DNA of 64,000 nucleotides from Sordariomycetes sp. S80-01Y (lineage: Eukaryota; Ascomycota; Sordariomycetes), in NCBI GenBank assembly GCA_037042185.1, contig JAXQJY010000030.1:1426001-1490000 (forward strand), read 5' to 3'. The notes beneath the pieces were generated by a model that did no database searches, was not told where the DNA came from, and saw only the letters and a list, made by a program, of their open reading frames with translations. Positions 44,564-54,109 of the stretch are shown here, in pieces (positions within the stretch are counted from its first letter, which is position 1; each line of letters starts with the position of its first letter). The translations under genes were made by a program, and so were the position numbers.

Positions 44564-46102
44564 ATGGGCTCGCTACCAACCCCTCCCCAGGATGGGACAT
44601 CTTACAGCCGTCCGTCCCCAGCACAGGCAACTGCGGATGCTATCCCGATCCTCGTGGATGACACTTATCACGTCTTCCACCTCACAACTCCCCCTTTCAC
44701 ACAGCACCACCCTCCAAGACTCCGATCATGCTGGTCCAGGATCAAGTCAACGAACCTTGTTGACTGGAAACGGGACACAGAACCTGTTCTCAAGCCTGGA
44801 AGTAGTAAATCAGATCCAGACGCCGATGGCGTCTGGACTGGTGCTGCCGTTATTGGCCCTGATGGGAACATGAACATCTTCTACACCGGATACAATCTCT
44901 CTCAAGACGGGAAACAAGTCATCCTGCGATCAAGGTCAGACAACCGCCATGGAGACAGCTTCGAACAGCCGGGGAAACTCATCTCCATTCAAGGAGACAT
45001 GTCACAATTCGAAGAGATCGACTTCCGGGATCCGTACGTCTTTTGGCACGAGCAAGAATCCAAATACTGGATGCTCGTAGCCACTCGCCTGCGGCATGGT
45101 CCCCATTGGAGCAGGGGATGCATCGCCCTCTTAACCTCAACAAACCTCGATGACTGGACCATGGAGAGTGAGCCCTTATATTCCCCTAACGACATGTTCT
45201 GCCCTGAATGTCCCGAGCTATTTACCCTACCAAGCAGCGGCAAGTGGTATCTCGTCTACTCGCGATTTCATGCCCCCAACTCTGGGACCGTGTATCGTGT
45301 AGCAGATAGTCCTCGCGGACCTTTCAGGGTACCTCGGGATGGCTCTCATGGGCGTCTAGACGGGCGCAGGTGGTACGCCGCCAAGTCTTGTCCCCGAGCC
45401 GGCGACCCGGATCAAAGGATTTACTTTGGCTGGCTGGGCGATTATGTGGACGACCAAGGCAAGTGGCTTTGGGGAGGCGACCTTGGTGTTCCACGGCAGG
45501 TGTCCGCCGATGCCCAGGGCAACCTGAAGGTCGAGATGGCGCCCGAGTTCCGTGAATCCCTTCTGAAGACATCCACGCCAGTGCCTCAGGCTTTAGTTCA
45601 GGTCCCTGCCAGCTCAGCAGGGACGACGTCAACGAGTTTCCCTATGCTCGATGCTGAAACGAACGAAAGAGATCTTCTTCTTTCATTCCACGTGGGAGCT
45701 GTGGATGCGCACTCATTTGGCCTGGTTTTCCAAGCTGATGAAACTGACAAGGGGCATCGTCTCAGCTTAACGTCGAACCCCTACGACGACCGCTTTACAA
45801 TCGCCATGCTCACCGACTTCCCACCATTAGACGATTTCTGGGCGGACCAATACAAGCTGCATCTCCCCAAGCCAGTCGATGGCCCGGAATTGATCCGACA
45901 TGATGGAGTCAGTCTGAAAGACGGCCTGTCCGTGCTGATCAGGGGCCGCCTGCTGGAGATCTTTGCAGGGGGCAGGTCGTTGAGTTTTAGGCTGCCAGTG
46001 TCTGCTTCAAACAACACGCGACGCATTGGGTGGTTTGTCGAGGATGGCAATATCGAATTGGTAGACGTATCGGTGCGACGGCGGAAGCTGGCAAGCAAGT
46101 GA
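44564..46102 (+). CDS. GH32-like beta-fructosidase, intracellular type
   Basis: Five-bladed propeller glycosidase related to invertases and inulinases. Single exon of 512 residues. No signal peptide, so it probably acts inside the cell on imported sugar. Visible blocks: WTGAAVIGPDGNMNIFYTGY (residue 91 on), the RDP triad in DFRDPYVFW (about 155-157) and the acid/base glutamate motif in CPECPELF (about 215-218). RIYFGWLGDYVD and WLWGGDLGVPRQVS follow; a C-terminal beta-sandwich contains a segment like LLEIFAGGRSLSFR. The canonical nucleophile motif WMNDPNG is absent; the equivalent N-terminal strand reads TADAIPILVDDTYHVF, where D25 could serve. Substrate is unknown; sucrose or short fructans are candidates. 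It sits between a sugar transporter and a Zn2Cys6 regulator. Confidence 0.82.
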   Translation: MGSLPTPPQDGTSYSRPSPAQATADAIPILVDDTYHVFHLTTPPFTQHHPPRLRSCWSRIKSTNLVDWKRDTEPVLKPGSSKSDPDADGVWTGAAVIGPDGNMNIFYTGYNLSQDGKQVILRSRSDNRHGDSFEQPGKLISIQGDMSQFEEIDFRDPYVFWHEQESKYWMLVATRLRHGPHWSRGCIALLTSTNLDDWTMESEPLYSPNDMFCPECPELFTLPSSGKWYLVYSRFHAPNSGTVYRVADSPRGPFRVPRDGSHGRLDGRRWYAAKSCPRAGDPDQRIYFGWLGDYVDDQGKWLWGGDLGVPRQVSADAQGNLKVEMAPEFRESLLKTSTPVPQALVQVPASSAGTTSTSFPMLDAETNERDLLLSFHVGAVDAHSFGLVFQADETDKGHRLSLTSNPYDDRFTIAMLTDFPPLDDFWADQYKLHLPKPVDGPELIRHDGVSLKDGLSVLIRGRLLEIFAGGRSLSFRLPVSASNNTRRIGWFVEDGNIELVDVSVRRRKLASK

Positions 46103-46435
46103 AATAGGGTTAGATCAGTGATAGGCGGCTCGGGAACGAAGATGTCGAAAACGTCCAAAGGCGATGAACGTGAGGTCGAATTAAACATCGGGCGTCTTCA
46201 CCGTCTGAATAAACATACAGACTGTACATCGTGTGGGTTCTCCAGCCCCAACAATGCGGAGAGCACAGTGCGTGAAATGCACCTCCATCACATCATTCCA
46301 TCCCCGTACCCAGTTTTCTGTCAGCTGTTTTAACTTCGACCAACCGGTCCAGTGCCAATTTCACGCTGCGCCCTGCCTCAGTCATAACTTTCATCATGTC
46401 AACTCCTTTCTTTTCCTTGCTTGATAAGCGCAGCC
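46103..46435. other. Promoter of the Zn2Cys6 gene
   Basis: 333 bp between tandem genes. Nothing specific was recognised. Confidence 0.5.
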
Positions 46436-48562
46436 ATGGAGATCCTCACACCACAGGACTACGAGGGGAACCCACGCAAGCGACCCAGACGTAGCGTACG
46501 GCCCTGCGATGCGTGCCGAAAACGGAAAACACGTTGTGTCACAAACAACGGCGACACCAACTGCATTTATTGTCAGCTGAGGAACACACAGTGCACGTTT
46601 GAACAAGAGCCTCCAGATCGCAGCTCAGCAGCAAGGGCATCGCGAGATGAGGGCGACGTTTCGAAGAATCGCCAGACCCTGGAACGTCAGACTTCCTCAA
46701 ATGTGAATATCTTTCAGGGGCAGCCTCCTACCACGGAGGCGCGAAGTGTGAGGTCGTTCAGCTCTCAGTCACCGAATGAGACTCGCAGTGTCTATGGACC
46801 TGGCATGAATCATGGGGCTCACGTTGCGACGCCAAATGTCCAGAGACAATGGGGCCCGCCTCCCATTCCAACCATGGGCTTTGCTGCAGGAAGATTCGCT
46901 GAGTTGTACGGTCTTGGGAGCGACATGGAGCCAATCCTCATGCGGCACCGACCGTACGACCCGGGCACCCATGAATTCAGTCTGGAGACACACTCAATAC
47001 GCAGAGTTCTTGAGAAGGACGACAGTCAGGAGTATCCTTTGACCTTCCACATGGCCAAAGACGAGAAGGCTGTCGACGCAGACCCAACATTATCCCACAC
47101 CGACGCTGTCGAGGATTGCGTTAGCCCGCACGGGCCTAGTCTATTGGATTTGTTTTGGCGGCATGTTCAACCTTGCTACCCTGTGCTCTCCAAGGACTCT
47201 TTCGTACAGGCATATAGCAAGGGGTACCGGAATATTCCAGCCGCACTTTTAGGGGCCATTTATCTTTGCGCCTTGCGATGGTGGACGTATGACCCCGAGC
47301 TGTCGATTCGGAACCCCCCAGATCCGACTCTTCTTCGCAACATTCTAAAGGATGCTTTGCCCTCTGCGTACCATCGCCCGAAGCTGTCATCGATACAGGC
47401 TGCCCTTCTTCTACTGCAATGTCAGCCTGAAGATCCCCTGAATCCAGACCATACCTATCAGTGGGGCCTGACTTGCCAGGCGTTGGCAATAGGGCAATGT
47501 CTAGGTCTACACTTGGATGCAACCAACTGGAGCATCCCGCAATGGGAGAGGAACCTACGCAAGCGCCTCAGCTGGGCTCTGTACATGCAAGACAGATGGA
47601 CTGCGTTGGCATATGGGCGACCGGTCCATATCCACGACGATGACTGGACTGTCCAAGATCTGACAAATATGGACTTTACCGACGACGACAGCAACTCCAT
47701 TACAGGGACAGATGAGGAGCGAAGATCCATCGGAGCTACTGGCAGGATGCAGTACATGCAGATGGTCCGCCTGACACGGTTGCTGTCCGGCATTTTGTCC
47801 GCATTCTACACAGCACGAAACTGTCGTGAGCAGGACACTGTGTTGCTGTACCAAAAGGCTCGCCCCCTGCTGGCAGCTTTGAATGAGTGGTATGCCAACA
47901 TTCCTGCTTCCCTGCAGATGAACATCACGTATCAACGAAAGTTGTGTTTCCATGGCTACCTTCACTTCTCATACTATGGAGTCGTCATGACCCTTCTGCG
48001 ACGGCTTATTCGTTCGACAGCGTTGCCACCCCGGTGCGTTGACCATGCTGTACTGGGAGATATTCGCCAGGTCGCGCTTGAAGTTGCGCAAAACGCCATC
48101 ACGTTTGTCACCAATCTGCGGCCAGATCACCTCGAAGCTTTTTGGTACTTTACATCACCCTATCTCTTCTCCCTCTTGGGCTCCTTCACGACTCTTCTCC
48201 TTGTCACATCGCTGAGCTCGCAAGAGCGAAACTTCTGGCAAGACACCTTGAACTCCTATCTTTGGACTCTGCGGATGATGAGCAAAAGCTGCGAGCCTAT
48301 GCAGTACGCTGTCAACCGGCTCGAGGGCGCCATCCTACGTGGTCTCGAGCATGCTTTGGCAGTGAACCTGAATGAACCAATGACTGACGAGGACGTCAGC
48401 CCGATGATGGCGAACTATGCGGCGGACGTCTACGATTTCACGGACTTTGGTGATTGGGATCTCGCGGCGGCGGGTGGTGAAGGTGCCTTTGATCTATTGA
48501 GCGCGATGGCTATGCAAACAGACCCCAGTATGATACCCGGACCGCATATGGGTCCACAATGA
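46436..48562 (+). CDS. Zn2Cys6 transcription factor, TamA/Dal81-like
   Basis: Nuclear regulator. Single exon of 708 residues from the ATG at 46436. A basic run (RKRPRRSVR) precedes the zinc cluster at residues 24-53: C-x2-C-x6-C-x8-C-x2-C-x6-C. The middle homology region spans about 230-560 (SPHGPSLLDLFWRHVQPCYP, YRNIPAALLGAIYLCALRWW, HRPKLSSIQAALLLL). It includes LSWALYMQDRWTALAYGRPVHIHDDDW, a block typical of the Dal81/TamA branch (residues about 385-412). The acidic C terminus (YDFTDFGDWDLAA) could activate transcription. Dal81/TamA proteins regulate nitrogen-source genes, but its place beside a transporter and a GH32 enzyme suggests control of that sugar locus. Both roles are inference. 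Confidence 0.85.
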   Translation: MEILTPQDYEGNPRKRPRRSVRPCDACRKRKTRCVTNNGDTNCIYCQLRNTQCTFEQEPPDRSSAARASRDEGDVSKNRQTLERQTSSNVNIFQGQPPTTEARSVRSFSSQSPNETRSVYGPGMNHGAHVATPNVQRQWGPPPIPTMGFAAGRFAELYGLGSDMEPILMRHRPYDPGTHEFSLETHSIRRVLEKDDSQEYPLTFHMAKDEKAVDADPTLSHTDAVEDCVSPHGPSLLDLFWRHVQPCYPVLSKDSFVQAYSKGYRNIPAALLGAIYLCALRWWTYDPELSIRNPPDPTLLRNILKDALPSAYHRPKLSSIQAALLLLQCQPEDPLNPDHTYQWGLTCQALAIGQCLGLHLDATNWSIPQWERNLRKRLSWALYMQDRWTALAYGRPVHIHDDDWTVQDLTNMDFTDDDSNSITGTDEERRSIGATGRMQYMQMVRLTRLLSGILSAFYTARNCREQDTVLLYQKARPLLAALNEWYANIPASLQMNITYQRKLCFHGYLHFSYYGVVMTLLRRLIRSTALPPRCVDHAVLGDIRQVALEVAQNAITFVTNLRPDHLEAFWYFTSPYLFSLLGSFTTLLLVTSLSSQERNFWQDTLNSYLWTLRMMSKSCEPMQYAVNRLEGAILRGLEHALAVNLNEPMTDEDVSPMMANYAADVYDFTDFGDWDLAAAGGEGAFDLLSAMAMQTDPSMIPGPHMGPQ

Positions 48563-48778
48563 AGTCGAGTACCTGAGCTTTGAATAGATTAGACATGATC
48601 CAGGGGGCTTTGCCGTCGGACGTCAGTGAGGTTGAGATTATCACTGATGCCGGATGTCTACTAATAGATCGGGGGGAAGAAACATACGCTCGTATTTGCG
48701 TAGACTAGACTAGGCCGCACGCCTGATTTGTACGAGATTCGGGTACTGGCCATGGTATGTAGAGCCGGCCATCTGAGT

Positions 48779-49598
48779 TTAGTCCGTGACACTCTCGAGG
48801 TGATTAGGCTTGAGCTCAAGGCTCGTATTAATGAACTGTATGGTGTCATTGCACCAGTTATTCCCCTCGACACCTCTGGCGACCAGTCTTGACTTCTCGT
48901 CTGTTGTAAAGGCAGCGCCATCTCTGAGCTTGCCTGCAAGGACAAGCTCAAACCATCCGCGCTTCGACTCAAAGTTGCCTTCTAGATCGGCCACCGTCTC
49001 GCCCCTCTCATTTGTCAGCTCCCATAAACTCCATCCATAACTTATCTCCACTGGACCTGGATTCTGTACATCTACAACCACCCTGACATGTCCGTTGCCG
49101 TCCTGTCTCAGCTTTTTGGCCAACGTCCTCGGCCCCGTCATTCCCACAATCGGAATCTCGAGACAATAGTCACAATGCGCTGTAATACCCAAAGCTTTGA
49201 TTGTGCAAGTCCCATTCTCGAGCTGGAAGCAGGTCTCGCTGTCGATGATGTCGGAGCGGATGAAGGAGCGGTAGATGGCTCCATCCGTGATTTGAATGGT
49301 CTGACGAGGGATGGTGACTTTAGTGCCGAAGAATGATGTGTTCACTGAGGGAAGGTGGATTTTGCCGAAAGCGAAACCATTGAATGTAAGGTCAAGGTCC
49401 ATAGCAGATATGGTGCCGCTGATCGGGCCAGTACCCGACACGCGGGACTCGATCGTGATAATGAAGGAACTCTGTCTGTTAGACTGCTTTCGTCTTGTGC
49501 TGAATGGATGTGACATACTCCTTAGTCACGTCAGTGATCCTTATCAGGGACACATCCAGTCTAGATCGATTGATGAGATACTGGATAAAACTGTCCAT
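48779..49598 (-). CDS. Small DUF3712/LEA2-like protein
   Basis: Function unknown. Model: 49598-49519 and 49475-48779, 258 residues; the intron is only 43 bp but has a TCTAAC branch and CAG end. The splice joins MDSFIQYLINRSRL...RITDVTKE to QSSFIITIESRVSGTGPISGT, a classical LEA2/DUF3712 strand pattern. It continues with FNGFAFGKIHLPSV and a C-terminal beta domain with a cysteine pair (CDYC, later WCND). Relatives normally have a transmembrane helix just before this start. None is found in frame here, so an unrecognised 5' exon is possible. It is distantly related to the larger LEA2 protein at 21852. Confidence 0.65.
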
Positions 49599-50432
49599 AA
49601 TTGGGGAGCTTTCGACTCGGTTGTTGTAGGACTGTTAAGGTCTCTAGGGGGGGAATTTGTAGTACAAGACAAGACTTGGCTTTGAAGAGACTTGATATGT
49701 CGATGAGAATGTTGCTGCTACCTATCCGGGAGCTGGCGTAGCTCCTAGCTCGTTCTCTCCTTTCTGGCGAGCCCTATCCTTGTTGTAGCAGGAGGCAGAG
49801 TCGGTTGTTGGCAAGCGCGGCACCAGAGGGAGGTCTGAGGGTTGTGAGCGCGGACTCAGTTGACATGATCGAGCGAGTACCTGCAAGTTCATCGTTGAGC
49901 CACGCAAGCGGCTGAAGCTTAGCACTGACTTACGCGGTTCCCATTTTGGTCAGACGTTTGAGCAAAGTTGTTGAGCCCAACTATGCAGACGCTCCGCTGA
50001 AGGTGGAGTCAGGGGTTGAAATGTACAGGCGTGACGGTTCGAGCGCACTGGACGAGCCTTAAATGTTATGGAGGAATGAAGACCATCAACAGTGGGCATG
50101 TTTACATTGCCCCTAAGAATACTTTGGCCCAACAGCCCTGCCTTGTGGAGCCAGGTGTGAGATTCAGGACCCAGGAGGCGCAGAGTAGTCACAAGCAGTG
50201 ATCGCGTCACGCAGATGCAGTCTGCACATTCTTTTTGAGAGCGTAACATTGACCCTGACGTAAATCATACCGAGGATCTAACCTCCAAACTCCCACGGTG
50301 AACCCCTCGTAGCCGGTCATTCATACGAGCCGACTCGCGATGTTTTTCCCTCCGAATTTTCGATACACGCCGTTCTTTCCGCAATGCATCGTGAAGAGCT
50401 TATGACCAACGCAAAACCTTATGTCGATCCGC
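49599..50432. other. Intergenic
   Basis: 834 bp between two minus-strand genes. A missing 5' exon of the DUF3712 gene could lie in the left part. No other gene was recognised. Confidence 0.45.
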
Positions 50433-51055
50433 TTACGAAGGGGGAGCGCCACGGCCACGGCCGAATCCACCACGGCTGCAAGAACGTTAGCAAGGACTCG
50501 TCAATCCTTCTCCCGTGGGCTACTCACAACTCGGGGGCGTAACCGCCCGGAGCACCACCACTCTCCTTGCCCTCACCAGCGTCCCTGCGGCGGTAGCCAC
50601 CCTCACGGTCGCCACGGTCACCGCCACGTCCACGGCCGAAAGGCCTCCTCTCGCGCTCGCTCTCGCCGAGCATGCCACGGGGAGGAGCGTGCGATCGCTG
50701 CTGCTTGATGTGGGTGGCAGGGACAATCTCAGCGGGGAGGTGAAGCCATTCGCGGAGGTAGTCGAGACCCTCGGGGGTCAGGGTGTAGTAGTACCATTGC
50801 CAGGAGAACTGGGTCTTGACGTAGCCGCGGGAGGTGAGAGACTGGCACGCCTTGATGACGAAGAGGTTCTTGGTGTCGATGTCGGGGTGCTTGGGGAGGT
50901 TGAAGTCCTTGGGAGCGACGAGTACGCCCTCACGGAAGAGGTACTGCGATCGCGGTTAGCTCAATCGATCAACTAGGCGAGTCGCTCGCTCGCGCGGTGA
51001 AAAGGCGCCTATGTACCTCGTGGATCTTCTTGCGGTCGGCCTTGGGAATCAACAT
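50433..51055 (-). CDS. RPS10: 40S ribosomal protein S10 (eS10)
   Basis: Cytosolic small-subunit protein near the mRNA entry/beak. Model: 51055-51017, 50943-50528 and 50475-50433, 165 residues, the same length as the animal protein. Exon 1 is [13 protein letters not shown] and the next exon continues [14 protein letters not shown]. Conserved parts are [43 protein letters not shown] and [18 protein letters not shown]. The C terminus is RGG-rich ([21 protein letters not shown]) and is finished by the third exon ([13 protein letters not shown]). An intron directly after codon 13 is common in ribosomal protein genes. Confidence 0.97.
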
Positions 51056-51663
51056 CGTGGCGGTTTAATCGGGGTTCGGTCGGTCGATGTTGGAAGGTTT
51101 CGAGACGGGTCAAAATGGCTGAAATTCAGCCTGCTGAGAATCTGTGGGCGGAAAACCCTCGGTGGGGCAGGTGCAAAAAGTGGGCCGGGCGTGAAAAGGC
51201 GAAAAGTGGGCAACCTGAACTTCGCGAGTGCGAGCACCGGCCTGCTCAGCAGGTTCCTTAGTCAGGTGGGTACGACCCGGCCAGCCCATCTTCAGAATGG
51301 CGGGGGAGACTGTGCTGCTCGCCGTAGGTATAGTACGGAGTAGTACTGAGGCACTGGGAAGGGATCCCCATTCCGAAGGCAAGAAACCCCTGCTCTCGCC
51401 TTCATGATTATCTTCAACCTTGGTATGCTCTCGCCTTGAATCCTGAAGCCATTTTTGTGCAAGTACTTCCTGCTCTGTAGTCTTCGTTGTTGGATTCCCA
51501 ACGGGTCGAAATCACGTGCCAGCGCGACGACTTCGAGTAGTGGAGGCTAATCGCTACCATTTCCAGTCAGCTGCCTGACTCTGACCCGCCGGTCAACACC
51601 AGGCTTAAGCAACCAACTTCTTCTTCGACAAACAGCCAAAGGTATCCACGAGCATTCGACAGA
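51056..51663. other. Shared promoter region (RPS10 / SDE2)
   Basis: 608 bp between divergent genes. No coding signal was seen. Confidence 0.5.
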
Positions 51664-52512
51664 ATGGCGCCGGGTACCTTGAACATTCTCATTACGAGCT
51701 TTTCTGGGCTTGGTCTGCCCCCGACACTATCTTTACAGACAGGCCCTTCCTCAACCATTACTGATTTGCGACAACGCATCGACGAAAGATTACCCACGAC
51801 CTCCTCTCGCTTTATCCTCACAACCCTCTCAAACAAACAACTTCCTGTCGAGTCCGATGCTCCAGTCGCGAGGTATCTCTCCAACCCCGACGATGGATTC
51901 CTATCCTTGCGACTAGGCGTCCCGTTGTGTGGTGGAAAGGGTGGTTTCGGTTCTCAGCTTCGCGCCGCGGGTGGTCGCATGTCATCGAAAAAGAAGAAAG
52001 ACCAAAACACGAACGGCTCAAGTCGCAATTTGGATGGACGTCGGCTGCGTACCGTGGACCAAGCAAAATCGTTGGCGGAGTACCTTGCTATCGAACCCGA
52101 GATGACCAAGCAAGCGAAGGAAAAGCGTCGCGAAAGGCAGGAGCAGATCATTGCAGCAGCCGACAAGAAAGAAGAGGAGCTCAAGAATGGTGGGAAGGCG
52201 ACCTTGGATAGTCAGTTTCTAGAGGACTTCGAGGACAGCAACGAGCGCACGAGAGAAATCATGGCAGCCGCGATGAAGAGTGGCACCTACAAAGACAACC
52301 TCATGGGAACGTCGGCGGGATCTAGCTCGTCGAAACCCAGTGATAAGCAGTCTGGCTCTGAGGATGGAGATGAAGCCAGCTCGAAGGAGTCAACGCCGCC
52401 ATCGGAAACTGCCAAAAGCAGCAAGAGCAAAGGCAAGGCGCCCGCTTTCTTCGGATTCGACGAGGACGATGAATTCATGAGCTCGAATGATGAAGAAGAT
52501 GAGGAAAAGTGA
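51664..52512 (+). CDS. SDE2: Sde2, ubiquitin-fold splicing and genome-stability factor
   Basis: In fission yeast Sde2 is made as a ubiquitin-like precursor, cut after a Gly-Gly motif, and the released part joins the spliceosome to excise selected introns (established there). Single exon of 282 residues. The N-terminal 88 residues form the ubiquitin-like fold (LNILITSFSGLGLPPTLSL, FILTTLSNKQL). The cleavage motif GGKGG follows at about residues 89-93, and the mature protein starts KGGFGSQLRAAGGRMSSKKK. That is the invariant family signature. Next come GRRLRTVDQAKSLAEYLA and a charged coil; the C terminus is acidic and Ser-rich with FFGFDEDDEF. Confidence 0.95.
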   Translation: MAPGTLNILITSFSGLGLPPTLSLQTGPSSTITDLRQRIDERLPTTSSRFILTTLSNKQLPVESDAPVARYLSNPDDGFLSLRLGVPLCGGKGGFGSQLRAAGGRMSSKKKKDQNTNGSSRNLDGRRLRTVDQAKSLAEYLAIEPEMTKQAKEKRRERQEQIIAAADKKEEELKNGGKATLDSQFLEDFEDSNERTREIMAAAMKSGTYKDNLMGTSAGSSSSKPSDKQSGSEDGDEASSKESTPPSETAKSSKSKGKAPAFFGFDEDDEFMSSNDEEDEEK

Positions 52513-53235
52513 TATTCGATGCTCGGCTCTGGTTACGAAATTCAGTGCATAGCATGTCCACTACGTATAGCGACAGCGGCCGGTCTCTCCCCAACTGCCA
52601 CAATGGACATCTTGTCCTGCTCCTCCGACCTGTTGGCAATTTCGACATACGAATCTGGAGGGCATTGTCTGGCTCACGCAAGTTTGGCAAGCTTGACTGT
52701 TTATGCGAGCCATTCGACTGCGTACAGTCGCCATGGATTCTTCAAAGCCCACACGCTTACAGGTTAGGATCGAGTGCATCATCTCATGGCACACTCACCC
52801 TCACAAACGAGAGTGAACACACCTCGACCTCTGGACTCTACAGCAATGACGACGATGTCATTACTCAACAAGTTACTCACATTTGTCTGCACTTCGTCAT
52901 CGGCGAGCATCAAGTCCGGGTCTTGCCAACACCGAACGTTGACAGTTCTGCCTTCCCCTAATCCAGACCTTGTTATAGGCACATTCACAGATCACACGTC
53001 CACAGCGTGACAGCATTAGGCTTGCATTCTTGCACACCGGCGAAGTCAGGCGCTTAGCGAAGGAAATGGTTTATGACTTAATGAAACGTGTTTGAGGTTG
53101 CATTGACATGCACAGGGCTATTTCAGACTGCAATTCGTAGCCAGCCAAAGCTTGGCACTCGTGACTACCGAAAAGCGCAGTGATACATATCCTCCCATCC
53201 TACCTTATCCCGTCTACCGTTCTCAAATCCAGCAT
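52513..53235. other. Intergenic between convergent genes
   Basis: 723 bp between SDE2 and COX12 3' ends. Several short frames, none recognisable. Confidence 0.5.
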
Positions 53236-53775
53236 TTACGCATCAAGCTTGACGGGGAACTGTCCAGCTTCTGCACGATGAGTTAGCAGTCTCCTCTACT
53301 AAGACCATAGATCAACATACCCCGTTGCTCGTCCCAGCGCTGGTACCAGCCGGAGGGGCATAGCGAGCGGTAGGCGAGCCAGAACTGTATCGTCGTTAGT
53401 CTTCTTCGGCCTTGGTTGCATCCTAGTAGAATCCTAGTACCTGACGGCAAGGCGCGAAGTCCTCTCCCTTGGCAATAATGCATTTGTGGTAGTCGACGTA
53501 GTTTTGCCAGCAGTGCTTGGTCTGGTTGACATTGGGGAAACGGGCGTCAGTGCCTAAACATTCATCGTCAGTCCTTCTTCCATCCAGTTGCTATCCAATT
53601 GACGTTGTCGCAATGCATTCGTCGGTCTCGTCGTGGCAGGGCGGCTCACCAGCTGCGCGCAGTGTTAGCGATTGAGTCCATGACCATTCCAAATTTCGGC
53701 AGCGCGGGATTATCTCATACCAGTGACAAACTTGAAAGGCTTGGTCACAAGCTCTTGGGGGTCTTCTTCGGCCAT
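53236..53775 (-). CDS. COX12: Cytochrome c oxidase subunit 12/VIb, with a 3-nt exon
   Basis: Intermembrane-space subunit of respiratory complex IV. Model: 53775-53721, 53652-53650, 53553-53441, 53384-53321 and 53270-53236, 89 residues. Exon 2 is only 3 nt (CTG). It is preceded by CTAAC...GCGCAG and followed by GTGAGC, both strong splice signals, and its inclusion reads KFVTAGTDARFP, the family sequence. The twin cysteine motifs are C-x9-C ([11 protein letters not shown]) and C-x10-C ([12 protein letters not shown]), imported by the Mia40 route. The end [12 protein letters not shown] comes from the last exon. Skipping the 3-nt exon keeps the frame and loses one alanine. It is divergent from the MLRQ gene with 334 bp between. 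Confidence 0.92.
53650..53652 (-). other. COX12: 3-nt microexon of COX12
   Basis: On the minus strand the order is branch site CTAAC, acceptor GCGCAG, CTG, donor GTGAGC. The exon completes an alanine codon and starts a glycine codon. The introns on either side are 68 and 96 bp. Family sequence (VTAG before the DARFP block) supports inclusion. Confidence 0.75.
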
Positions 53776-54109
53776 GATGAGAGTATCGAGGGGGTAGGCT
53801 TATCGGGATATGTGGTTTCGGCGGTTGATGTCGGCAAGAGGAAGTTGGGGGAGGGTTTGAGGTGAAGCTGGATGCGTCGCCCTGGAGGATCGAATCAGGT
53901 GGTCTGACGGCTACAGCTCGGTGTGTGCCTGAGGTTTTGCCGACCAATGGTAAGGCATCCAATCAACATTCCGAAAAGTGGACCATGCTCTTCAACTGCC
54001 TCCGGCTTCTCTCCAAAGACGCACCTCCTCGACATCAGGCGACTAACTTCGACGACTTCATCGACCACCGAAATCGAACCCTTTGTCAACCCCTCTCCAC
54101 TCCTTCACG
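53776..54109. promoter_or_regulatory. Bidirectional promoter COX12 / MLRQ gene
   Basis: 334 bp separate the two start codons, so both respiratory genes must share this control region. No specific site was assigned. Confidence 0.6.

Noticed and set aside
42333-48562. Secondary-metabolite cluster around the transporter and regulator
   Set aside because: No polyketide synthase, peptide synthetase, terpene synthase or tailoring enzyme nearby; a sugar-use locus fits better.
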